9,737 nt of DNA. It comes from Thermoplasmata archaeon. GTDB lineage: Archaea > Thermoplasmatota > Thermoplasmata > Thermoplasmatales > Thermoplasmataceae. The DNA lies in contig JAJZXP010000390.1 of the NCBI GenBank assembly GCA_021806345.1, forward strand, positions 1 to 9,737, read 5' to 3'. Position 1 is the stretch's first letter. Every line of letters begins with the position of its first letter. The position numbers and the translations under genes are program-made. Under the pieces are notes generated by a model. The model was not told the DNA's origin. It made no database searches and worked only from the letters and a program-made list of their open reading frames with translations. Positions 1 to 6,523 of this stretch are shown here, one piece after another.

Positions 1-16
1 AAAACGAAATATTAGG

Positions 17-232
17 ATGGAAGTAGAATCTCTCAATACTTTCATTAACAATGCCCTTGACCTGGATAAGAATGAGGTGGAAATTGTTTCCGAAACAAAG
101 GAGAAATTCAAGGGTACTGACCAAATGACAATCCTCAAAATTATTAATCAGATCAAAGAAAAAAGATTTGACCAAAATGATATCCCACGAGAACTTATCC
201 ATGAGATAGAACAGTGGGATAATATTGATTAG
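17..232 (+). CDS. Small acidic protein, probable antitoxin of the adjacent MazF-like toxin
   Basis: A 71-residue, charged, probably soluble protein with no membrane segment and no motif I can name. I see no clear AbrB or ribbon-helix-helix signature. Residues 35-60 are predicted helical and rich in Lys, Glu and Asp, and the C-terminus is acidic (EQWDNID), as expected for an antitoxin tail that wraps a basic MazF surface. The antitoxin role is inferred mainly from position: its TAG stop is followed with no gap by the ATG of a MazF/PemK-type reading frame. The frame is open back to the window edge, so the true start could lie upstream and the protein could be longer. With the downstream toxin frame interrupted, this gene may be a relic. 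Confidence 0.5.
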   Translation: MEVESLNTFINNALDLDKNEVEIVSETKEKFKGTDQMTILKIINQIKEKRFDQNDIPRELIHEIEQWDNID

Positions 233-586
233 ATGGTTAATCTAATGATGACTCCAGATTTATTTAACATTTATTGAATAGACTTGAGTCCAACAAAAGG
301 TCATGAGCAGAATTTCAAAAGACCAGGCTTGGTTATAGCTAACCATCCAACTGGACTGGCTACAATTATCCCTTTAACAACAACACTGGGAGCAAAGTCA
401 TTCCCTTATACTCAAAAAATTCAAAAAAACTCAACGAATTTACTTAGTGATGATTCTGTGGCGCTTATTTTTCAGATGCGCTCTGTTGATTTTCGAGAGA
501 GGAACCGGGGTCGATTGGGAAAAATTGAAGGAGTTGAATTAGAACTCATAAAGACTCAGATAAAACTCTATCTAAATCTTTCGTGA
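233..586 (+). pseudogene. MazF/PemK-type endoribonuclease toxin, interrupted by in-frame TGA
   Basis: MazF/PemK toxins are sequence-specific mRNA interferases of about 110-120 residues. From ATG 233 the frame reads MVNLMMTPDLFNIY, then TGA at 275-277, then IDLSPTKGHEQ and KRPGLVI, which are hallmark N-terminal MazF motifs. Further on are IIPLTT and SVALIFQMRSVDF, the usual core and C-terminal strands. Relatives commonly have Trp where the TGA stands (YWIDLSPTKG), so one TGG-to-TGA change explains the break. The usual RGD before that Trp is also lost (DLFN). A TTG at 284 could restart translation and give 100 residues, but that product would lack the first strand and its conserved residues. 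I therefore call it a decaying toxin gene. Readthrough or TTG initiation cannot be excluded. Confidence 0.75.
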
Positions 587-592
587 AATCGC

Positions 593-642
593 GGATTAAA
601 TATTAGTTTTTTTAGCCGTACAATGAAACCGAAATTTAATCC
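593..642. repeat. Inverted repeat, 9-bp perfect arms
   Basis: GGATTAAAT at 593-601 pairs perfectly with ATTTAATCC at 634-642 across a 32-base loop. It lies between the broken toxin gene and a decayed transposase tail. It could be a transcript-end structure or the outer end of the old insertion element. AT-rich 9-bp arms can also arise by chance. Confidence 0.3.
607..613 (+). terminator. T7 tract, possible archaeal terminator after the toxin frame
   Basis: A run of seven T lies 21 bases after the stop of the MazF-like frame, and further pyrimidine-rich runs follow at about 655-697. Archaeal termination is often driven by such T tracts. The tract sits in the loop between the arms of the 593-642 inverted repeat. 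Confidence 0.35.
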
Positions 643-716
643 ACTATGTTAGATTCTTCCCCCTAATTATATCTTTTTCCCCTTTTTACGCTTTCTGGAA
701 TGATAGTTGGTCTTAA

Positions 717-958
717 CTACGCTGTATGCAGCAGGATCAATCCAATTCCCCCTCTGTGTATGATATATTCATCGTAAGTTTGTTTTCTCTTGATCATATA
801 TTATATTGCTCTCAACAGATGTCTTGTGACAGCAATTTTTACTTTCTTCGATCTCGAACTTTCCGAAATTCATTCATAGACAAAGGTAATGTGAGAAACT
901 TGATAGAAAATTCTCCTGTCCCTATACAGTTGATTGCCATAGCAGATTTTCTTTCTCA
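717..958 (-). pseudogene. Degraded C-terminal piece of an IS110-like transposase
   Basis: Reading the minus strand towards 717 gives KKVKIAVTRHLLRAI, then a TAA (801-803) where Tyr would fit, then YMIKRKQTYDEY. This matches my memory of the helical C-terminal tail of IS110/IS116-type transposases (pattern KK..IAVAR.LL..IY.ML....PY). A second in-frame stop lies at 870-872. Just upstream a different minus-strand frame gives NEFRKVRDRRK, which fits the preceding part of that tail and suggests a frameshift. The catalytic DEDD part is absent. The plus-strand open frame over this stretch has no recognisable content. Family assignment is by motif memory only, so confidence is moderate. Confidence 0.45.
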
Positions 959-962
959 GAAA

Positions 963-1676
963 TTAAATTTTCTGATTGTATTGAAAGGTCATATTCACTT
1001 TTTCCACGTAAGTTTCAACTTTTCCAACACTTACCCAGAGATCAGATGGGACATTCCTGTGGAAAATCTTCTCACCGGACTCTATGGCCCTCTGTATTGC
1101 CACAGTGAACTCTGTGTCATTTTCATGTAGATACCTGCTTATGGGGAACGTGAACCTGTAAACCGCACAGAGTGCTAAGTTGGAAATGGGTATTCTGGGT
1201 TTTTCCTTTGCTTCCAGGATCATGCCCGTAGAAGAATCAACTCTTGCATTGCCATATCTTGATGCGTCCTTAACATTGAAAAGAAAAAGGTTTGATTCCT
1301 CAGATCTTCTCATGTCCCTGTAATAGGAAGAATCCAGAATAAATGCATCTCCTGCATTGATTATTGAATCTCCTGAAAGAAAATCTCCTGCACAGTATAT
1401 GGCATTCCCAAATCCTGATGGTTTTTCCTGATATATTATCTGAACGTCAGGAAATTCCCTTCTGACGTAAGTTTCAGTGATAGAATCAGAATTCTGGAGC
1501 ACCACTGCAGCTTCCTTCACGCCAGAATCAAAAAGCCTGTTGAGGACTATGTCAATGACTGGCCTTAATACAAGTTTCCCATCCCTGAAATCATAGAGTG
1601 GAAGCATCTCCTTCCTGAATTTTCCATCAAGACCTGATCTTGTTCCCATTCCTGCAGCTGTAACCAGCCCCTTCAA
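963..1676 (-). CDS. Nucleotidyltransferase of the UTP/dTTP-glucose-1-phosphate uridylyl/thymidylyltransferase type
   Basis: A 237-residue cytoplasmic enzyme of the NTP_transferase Rossmann-like fold. The family joins a nucleoside triphosphate and a sugar 1-phosphate to form an NDP-sugar and pyrophosphate, feeding glycan or lipid glycosylation. The N-terminal nucleotide loop reads AAGMGTR (7-13), followed by KEMLPLYD (22-29) as in GalU-type enzymes. EKPSGFGNA (84-92) contacts base and sugar, and GD at 109-110 is the metal-binding aspartate motif. At 237 residues it is shorter than typical GalU (about 290), so the exact sugar and base are not resolved. The start is TTG: an in-frame TAG directly precedes it and the conserved N-terminus begins there. 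A GAGTGAT Shine-Dalgarno-like site lies 5 bases upstream. It stands alone between two transposase remnants, suggesting an accessory surface-glycan role (inference). Confidence 0.85.
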   Translation of the reverse strand: MKGLVTAAGMGTRSGLDGKFRKEMLPLYDFRDGKLVLRPVIDIVLNRLFDSGVKEAAVVLQNSDSITETYVRREFPDVQIIYQEKPSGFGNAIYCAGDFLSGDSIINAGDAFILDSSYYRDMRRSEESNLFLFNVKDASRYGNARVDSSTGMILEAKEKPRIPISNLALCAVYRFTFPISRYLHENDTEFTVAIQRAIESGEKIFHRNVPSDLWVSVGKVETYVEKVNMTFQYNQKI

Positions 1677-1715
1677 CTATTATCACTCATCCCGTATCTT
1701 GAAATGAGAAGAGCC

Positions 1716-1724
1716 ATATATATT
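1716..1724 (-). promoter_or_regulatory. TATA box for the nucleotidyltransferase gene
   Basis: The minus strand reads AATATATAT about 40-48 bases before the TTG start. An archaeal start site about 25 bases downstream would give a leader of roughly 17 bases, long enough to hold the GAGTGAT ribosome site. Confidence 0.4.
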
Positions 1725-1740
1725 ATTTGAAACGCTGATA

Positions 1741-2020
1741 GTGAAGCGTATATCCAGACTCTCCACATGTGACAACATCAAACACGATCTGAAATTGCCT
1801 GACCGCATATACCCTTGTGTTTTCTGTGGCCCCACCATAGACAGGTTCCTGAATGTAGGATTGATCGCTATAGGAAAGAAATTCCCGAATTCCTACCCAT
1901 GGAAATTATAGAACTGCCAATGGCAACTCTGTTAACTGAAATGGAAAAGCCCTGCGTTAGTTGGTGGAGAATGTTACTGTAAAAACGTTATATTCGTCGC
2001 AGGATTTTGACACACGCTGA
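1741..2020 (+). pseudogene. C-terminal remnant of a TnpB (IS200/IS605-type) RNA-guided nuclease, frameshifted
   Basis: The plus strand encodes TCDNIKHDLKL, then RIYPCVFCGPTIDRFLNV, which closely follows the TnpB zinc-ribbon tail (C..CG..., then C..CG..IDRD.NA..NI). The second Cys pair survives. The first pair has only one Cys, and the catalytic Asp of the DRD motif is replaced (DRF). Near 1880 the frame breaks: inserting one G after GGAAAG restores GKEIPEF. The next frame then continues PMEIIELPMATLLTEMEKPC, typical of archaeal TnpB tails as I recall them. Another shift near 1960 leads to VENVTVKTLYSSQDF and a TGA at 2018-2020. The RuvC core and any TnpA are absent. It is a fossil, possibly still carrying the old element end just downstream. 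Confidence 0.65.
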
Positions 2021-2104
2021 GAGAGATATCAGAAATTATTATTCAACAAAAACTGATGTAAGTTATCTGCTATTGCAATGTAATTATCTGATAGAACGTA
2101 TTCT

Positions 2105-2116
2105 TATTATATATAT
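2105..2116 (+). promoter_or_regulatory. TATA box of the helicase operon
   Basis: TATTATATATAT lies 22-33 bases before ATG 2138, the right distance for transcription to begin at or next to the start codon. This supports a leaderless mRNA and favours ATG 2138 over the in-frame TTG at 2117, which would fall between TATA box and start site. Confidence 0.6.
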
Positions 2117-2137
2117 TTGTATTGGATTCTTGTAAAA

Positions 2138-3943
2138 ATGATCAGTGACAAAACTAAACCTATTGTAGTACAGGGAGACGGCACAATTTTTCTCGAGGTA
2201 GATTCCGATCCTAATAGAGCCTGCAGGGATAAGATTGGCAGGTTTGCTGAACTGATAAAGTCGCCTGAACATATTCATACCTACAAAGTAACACCATTGG
2301 CCGTGTGGAACGCAGCATCTACCGGCATAGCACTCAATGACATGTTGGATACACTGTTATCAAACTCAAAATATGAGGTACCAGATAATATAGTGCGTAA
2401 TATACAAGACTGGTACCGGAGATATGGAAAGGTAAAACTGGTCAAAACACCTATTGACAGAAATACAGGTATTGATCCCAATTACATCTATCTGATATCT
2501 GAAGATCGATCCGCATTACTGGAGATAGCCGGACGGAAAACGATTCAAGGTTTTCTTGATGGTTGGGTTGGAAACAATTCAATCAGAGTCAGGGCAATAT
2601 ATAGAGGGAGGCTCAAGCAGGCGCTTATAAAGGTGTCATACCCGGTTGAGGACCTCGTTGGATTCCAGCCAGGAGATCCACTTTTATTCTCGCTGGCTCA
2701 AAAAACAAGATCGGGACAGGAGTTCTCTCTCAGATCCTACCAGAAGGAAGCAGTACATGCATTTATGGCTGGAGGAGATGGGAGCAGGAGTGGTGTCATA
2801 GTACTACCAAGCGGTGCAGGTAAGACTGTTGTGGGAATGGGGGCGATGGAGAAGATTGGGGAAAATACACTTATCATAACCACTGGAACTGTTGCCGTAA
2901 GACAGTGGATCAGGGAGATCGGTGACAAATCTACCATTGATTCTCTCATTGTTGGTGAATATACCGGAGAAAGCAAGGAGATACAGCCCATAACAGTCAC
3001 AACCTATCAGATTCTTACACACTCGACGGTGAAACCCTCCGGAATGTTGGAGGATACAAATGATCCAGAAAAAACTGAAATCTCCTCCAATGAGGATATT
3101 ACCAAGATATATCCACACCTCAATGTTTTCATGGCACGTAACTGGGGGCTCATCATCTATGATGAAGTTCATCTTCTGCCCGCGCCTGTTTTCAGGATAA
3201 CATCAGAGATTCAGGCAAAGAAAAGACTTGGATTGACAGCCACACTGGTAAGAGAGGATGGCAAGGAGGATGATGTATTCTCACTTATAGGACCAAAGAA
3301 ATTTGACGCCCCATGGAAGGATCTTGAAAGTGAAGGGTGGATTGCAACTGCCTTTTGCAGTGAGGTAAGAGTTGTTTTTCCAAATGAACAATACAGGATG
3401 GATTATGCAGTTGCTCCACAGAGGCTCAAGTACAGGATAGCTGCAGAAAATCCGACCAAGATTGATGTGTTGAAATCAATAATTCAGAGAGTGAATCCGG
3501 ATGATTCCGTTTTGATCATAGGTGATTATATAGATCAGCTTACGAAAATAGCCGAAATACTTAATACTCCAATAATAACAGGGAAAACAAAAAACAGTGA
3601 GAGGGAGGAACTTTATTCCAGATTCAGAAATCATGATATAAACATCCTTGTGGTATCAAAGGTTGCAAACTATGCGATAGACCTTCCAGACGCCAATGTG
3701 GCAATTCAGGTATCTGGAACATTTGGCTCAAGGCAGGAAGAGGCCCAGAGACTTGGGAGAATACTCCGGCCAAAATCAAAGGGTACACAGGCTCATTTTT
3801 ACACTGTTGTCACCTCTGATACTCTGGATCAGGAATATTCCATGAGGAGGCAATTATTCCTCACAGAGAGAGGGTACAGCTATACGATAATAAATCAGGA
3901 TGAACTGATCCAGAGAATTGGGACAGGGGAAAAAAGTGCATAA
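2138..3943 (+). CDS. XPB/Ssl2-type superfamily 2 DNA helicase, bacterial-type architecture
   Basis: A 601-residue ATP-dependent 3'-5' DNA helicase/translocase, by homology involved in nucleotide excision repair or transcription-linked DNA opening. Residues about 8-110 form the XPB/Ssl2 helicase-associated domain (PIVVQGDGTIFLEVD, HIHTYKVTPLAVWNA), close in wording to mycobacterial XPB. Motifs in order: Walker A PSGAGKT (224-230), motif Ia ITTGT, DEVH box (342-345), motif III TAT (367-369), the XPB-specific RED motif (372-374), a thumb-like stretch shortly after it, and motif VI QRLGRILRP (537-545). All key ATPase and helicase residues are intact. ATG 2138 is preferred because of the TATA box spacing; TTG 2117 would add seven residues. 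The gene overlaps the next one, so the two are probably co-transcribed and translationally coupled. The domain order suggests ancient transfer from bacteria (inference). Confidence 0.93.
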   Translation: MISDKTKPIVVQGDGTIFLEVDSDPNRACRDKIGRFAELIKSPEHIHTYKVTPLAVWNAASTGIALNDMLDTLLSNSKYEVPDNIVRNIQDWYRRYGKVKLVKTPIDRNTGIDPNYIYLISEDRSALLEIAGRKTIQGFLDGWVGNNSIRVRAIYRGRLKQALIKVSYPVEDLVGFQPGDPLLFSLAQKTRSGQEFSLRSYQKEAVHAFMAGGDGSRSGVIVLPSGAGKTVVGMGAMEKIGENTLIITTGTVAVRQWIREIGDKSTIDSLIVGEYTGESKEIQPITVTTYQILTHSTVKPSGMLEDTNDPEKTEISSNEDITKIYPHLNVFMARNWGLIIYDEVHLLPAPVFRITSEIQAKKRLGLTATLVREDGKEDDVFSLIGPKKFDAPWKDLESEGWIATAFCSEVRVVFPNEQYRMDYAVAPQRLKYRIAAENPTKIDVLKSIIQRVNPDDSVLIIGDYIDQLTKIAEILNTPIITGKTKNSEREELYSRFRNHDINILVVSKVANYAIDLPDANVAIQVSGTFGSRQEEAQRLGRILRPKSKGTQAHFYTVVTSDTLDQEYSMRRQLFLTERGYSYTIINQDELIQRIGTGEKSA

Positions 3944-6086
3944 AATTAGTATAGATTCCAGACAATCCGGTAAAATCGATTCTGACAAAAATAAACAGAA
4001 GATACCCGAAAAACAGAGAATGTTTACTCTTTCACAGATTCTTGAAAAAATTGCGAAGGATGACCCTGATTATTACGGGAAGATTTTGAGGAATTTCAGG
4101 TATCAGGCAGTAATAGATAACGACGGGGGGAATGAGATGAACCCTGAAAAACTTGCAATACAGATCGTCGTTAGTGGCAGACTTTTCAATAATAAAAAGT
4201 ATATTGATTACTCTGAAATTCAGTTTGCAAATATGCTTGCCTCTATTCTTACCCCAATTCCTGTAGAATCGGCAAGAAAATATTATCCATATAATTCTTT
4301 TTCCAGGATAATGAACGATTTCCTTGATAAAAACTTAATTTTCAAAATAATTTATGATTCCACAGAATACCTTGTTTTGCCTGCAGAATACAGATTCATG
4401 AACAATACATACTTCCGTATGTCATCGGAATTCATGCTGGAGAACTCCATAAGGAAAATAGGAAAAGCAGATCTTACTAAATTCTTTGAGATCAAAGGAG
4501 AGTATTTCCCAAAATCTACCAGTGAAATCATCATGAAAGCTAAGGCCTATTCTCAGATAATATGTGAATTTGAAAACATATTATCTAAAATGCCCAATGA
4601 GGCAAAAGTTTTATTCGATCTCATCATAAATTCAAACGGAATCGTGTCAATTGAGGAGGGAATTCATATGGCTAAAATTGTAGTCGGTGAGAATTCTCTT
4701 AAAAATGGTGATATGAACCGGAACACCAAATATGATGATTCTGCAGCATCCAGATTGATGAATCATCTGCTTTTTAATTTCTTAGTCCTGACAGTCAGGC
4801 GTAATTCTTCAGAAAAATTCGTCGCGTATCTCATTCCAGAAGAACTGATTGTAATATATGCCAATAACAAACTTTCCTCTGTCGGGAAAGTAAAACATGT
4901 GTTCATACCAGACAAAAATACAGATCAATATTTCAACCTGGTGAAAATAAGGAATTTCCTATTTGTATCCTATTATCTTGAAACTCACGATCAAAGAAGG
5001 ACCACTGAGAGACTTGCAAACATGCTTTCCATGGATCAAGAAAGTCTGGCACTTATGGATAAATTTTGCCGTCACTTAAATTATATCTATGGTTCAAAAT
5101 CAACATATAGTATTACAAAGTCGGGAATGGAGGGATTGCAGAACATGGAAAAGATCTCAACGGATTTCAGCAACCTCTTACCCACTTTTCTACAAAGCGG
5201 AAATTGGAATGAGCCGGTTGAAAATAGTCCAATAGCTAAAACCGAAATCCGGGTTTTTGATATCCTCAAATCAAGCAAGTCCGCATATAGCATCCAGGAT
5301 ATATGTTCACTTGTTAAATGGAATACAAAAAATATAATTGGTTTCATAAATGATTTCCTTCGTGAAATTTCGGTTAGGCAGTACAGCAAAGAAAAGAGGA
5401 AAGATATCAGGGAAACGATATTCGATCCTTCAAATACAGGCATGGTAAATACCGCCATAAAACACCTCATAGAACTTGGAGTCATCTTAACTGGACATAC
5501 AATGGAAAATGGAGAGAACGTAGTAATGATGCCAATGGGCGAATTGAAACCACACACTGAAAACAGCAATTTAGAAGATATCAGGAAATATGTGGCTTCA
5601 AAGAAAACCGGAATTGTTGTGCAGTCCAATTATGAGGTGATCGTATCCCCGTTCGAAGAATTTGGCATACTAAACAATCTAATGCAAGGTTGTGAGCTCC
5701 TTACGGCATCAACAAACATAGTGTTGAGGATAACAGAGAAAAGCCTGAGGTTTTATAGCAACAATGGGGGAGATCTGAAAAATTTCCTTTCCACTATTGA
5801 TAAAGCATCAGTCCACGGAATGCCTGAAACCATAACAAGAACAATCAATGACATTGCAGCACACACTGGTGAGATCACAATCTCGAAATGTGTAGGAATC
5901 CTTGTTTTCAAAGATCCTGTGTTGATGAAGAGAGCAGAAACCAACAGGGTAATTTCAAAGCTGAACACATTCAGGATTGCCGACAATGTTATGGGAATAG
6001 TTAACTCCGAAGATTTTGAAAAAATTGGAAAAACTCTTGATAATGCCGGGTTTCTATATTCAATACATAAAGAAAAGAAAGGATAG
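3936..6086 (+). CDS. Helicase-associated-domain protein, partner of the XPB helicase
   Basis: A protein of about 716 residues, without transmembrane segments or helicase motifs. Residues about 559-713 match the XPB/Ssl2 helicase-associated domain (Helicase_C_3 type): GIVVQSNYEVIVSP, then ITEKSLRFYSNNG, then SVHGMPETITRTINDIAAHTG. This is the same domain type as the helicase's own N-terminus. The region around residues 445-545 looks like winged-helix DNA-binding segments. The N-terminal half is helical and not recognised. The arrangement parallels mycobacterial Rv0862c beside XPB Rv0861c, so a role as helicase regulator or DNA-loading partner is likely (inference). The start is uncertain: GTG 3936 overlaps the helicase stop by 8 bases and has GGGG six bases upstream, TTG 3918 gives 722 residues, and ATG 4020 gives 688. 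Confidence 0.8.
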   Translation: MHKISIDSRQSGKIDSDKNKQKIPEKQRMFTLSQILEKIAKDDPDYYGKILRNFRYQAVIDNDGGNEMNPEKLAIQIVVSGRLFNNKKYIDYSEIQFANMLASILTPIPVESARKYYPYNSFSRIMNDFLDKNLIFKIIYDSTEYLVLPAEYRFMNNTYFRMSSEFMLENSIRKIGKADLTKFFEIKGEYFPKSTSEIIMKAKAYSQIICEFENILSKMPNEAKVLFDLIINSNGIVSIEEGIHMAKIVVGENSLKNGDMNRNTKYDDSAASRLMNHLLFNFLVLTVRRNSSEKFVAYLIPEELIVIYANNKLSSVGKVKHVFIPDKNTDQYFNLVKIRNFLFVSYYLETHDQRRTTERLANMLSMDQESLALMDKFCRHLNYIYGSKSTYSITKSGMEGLQNMEKISTDFSNLLPTFLQSGNWNEPVENSPIAKTEIRVFDILKSSKSAYSIQDICSLVKWNTKNIIGFINDFLREISVRQYSKEKRKDIRETIFDPSNTGMVNTAIKHLIELGVILTGHTMENGENVVMMPMGELKPHTENSNLEDIRKYVASKKTGIVVQSNYEVIVSPFEEFGILNNLMQGCELLTASTNIVLRITEKSLRFYSNNGGDLKNFLSTIDKASVHGMPETITRTINDIAAHTGEITISKCVGILVFKDPVLMKRAETNRVISKLNTFRIADNVMGIVNSEDFEKIGKTLDNAGFLYSIHKEKKG

Positions 6087-6249
6087 TTCTATAAATTCAA
6101 TAATGTCCCGTACAAACCCTAATCTGCCTACAAAACCATATACTTTCTTCCAGTGATCCATCCCTCATTTATGTCCATCATTAATTTCTATATCCCTTTC
6201 TCTCTTCAGACCTTTCATATGGAAGAGATGATGCCTGCATTCTTTCATC

Positions 6250-6360
6250 TTATTCCATGGGGCTGTTGAGAAATCGTTCCAACAGTTTTTTCTTTTCACC
6301 CTTGCTGACGTGAAGAAAATTGATTATTATTCCTTTCATTACTTCCAATTGGCCCTGCAT
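6250..6360 (-). CDS. Possible 36-residue small protein or transposase N-terminal remnant
   Basis: The minus strand has ATG preceded by GAGGTG with a 5-base spacer, a near-ideal archaeal ribosome site. It is followed by 36 codons containing KGEKKKLLERFLNSPME and a TAA. I do not recognise the product. The basic helical content would fit either a true micro-protein or the cut-off start of a transposase. It begins about 28 bases inside direct-repeat copy 1 and its ATG lies in one arm of the 6351-6395 inverted repeat, so translation could be affected by that structure. Confidence 0.3.
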   Translation of the reverse strand: MQGQLEVMKGIIINFLHVSKGEKKKLLERFLNSPME

Positions 6361-6395
6361 ATTTTCACCTCTTCAAATCTGAATTGTGCAGGGCC
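6351..6395. repeat. GC-rich inverted repeat, 9-bp perfect arms
   Basis: GGCCCTGCA at 6351-6359 is exactly complementary to TGCAGGGCC at 6387-6395, with a 27-base loop that contains the GAGGTG ribosome site of the small minus-strand frame. The right arm overlaps the edge of direct-repeat copy 1. GC-rich arms stand out in this AT-rich DNA. It could be an element end or an RNA hairpin that hides the ribosome site. Confidence 0.5.
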
Positions 6396-6437
6396 TCTTC
6401 AATTTTACAGCAGATTCAATACACTATCAGATTATAC
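6388..6437 (+). repeat. Direct repeat copy 1, left boundary of the cassette
   Basis: Fifty bases match 9065-9114 at 45 positions, including a 34-base identical core (6394-6427) that begins CCTCTTCAATTTTACAGCAG. Both copies have the same orientation and enclose the 356-residue gene and the Panacea-like/PIN pair. The match is far longer than a chance repeat in 10 kb. Confidence 0.9.
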
Positions 6438-6475
6438 GGTCTATTCCTTAAAAAATGACGAAATAAGAATTAAAT

Positions 6476-6490
6476 CTATTCACAGAATAG
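6476..6490 (-). terminator. Hairpin after the 356-residue gene
   Basis: CTATTC, ACA, GAATAG forms a 6-bp perfect stem with a 3-base loop, 34 bases past the stop of the minus-strand gene. Minus-strand T-rich DNA follows, including a T6 run near 6450. This is plausible as a terminator, but the stem is short. Confidence 0.35.
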
Positions 6491-6523
6491 TCGGAAGAAT
6501 ATCTTTCTTTTATATTTTATCAC

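Larger units (their letters stand above)
6087..6523. other. Intergenic stretch between the helicase operon and the accessory cassette
   Basis: No long gene is supported here. The stretch holds pyrimidine-rich runs (about 6180-6215 and T-rich 6286-6297) that may end transcription of the helicase operon, a small minus-strand reading frame with a good ribosome site, a 9-bp inverted repeat, direct-repeat copy 1, and a hairpin that may terminate the 356-residue gene. A plus-strand frame at 6310-6576 runs over the repeat and into the opposing gene and has no recognisable content. Confidence 0.6.

Noticed and set aside
726..1130. Plus-strand 134-codon open frame
   Set aside because: It overlaps the 3' end of the clear nucleotidyltransferase on the other strand and the transposase remnant, and has no recognisable content.
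2804..3172. Minus-strand 122-codon open frame opposite the helicase core
   Set aside because: It is antisense to the conserved Walker A to DEVH region and has no independent signal.
5087..5629. Minus-strand 180-codon open frame inside the helicase-partner gene
   Set aside because: It lies wholly within a well-supported gene on the plus strand; its hydrophobic make-up is what an antisense frame would give.
6257..6275. GGGGCTGTTGAGAAATCG resembling an insertion-sequence terminal repeat
   Set aside because: No inverted partner was found in the window, so one motif alone does not define an element end.
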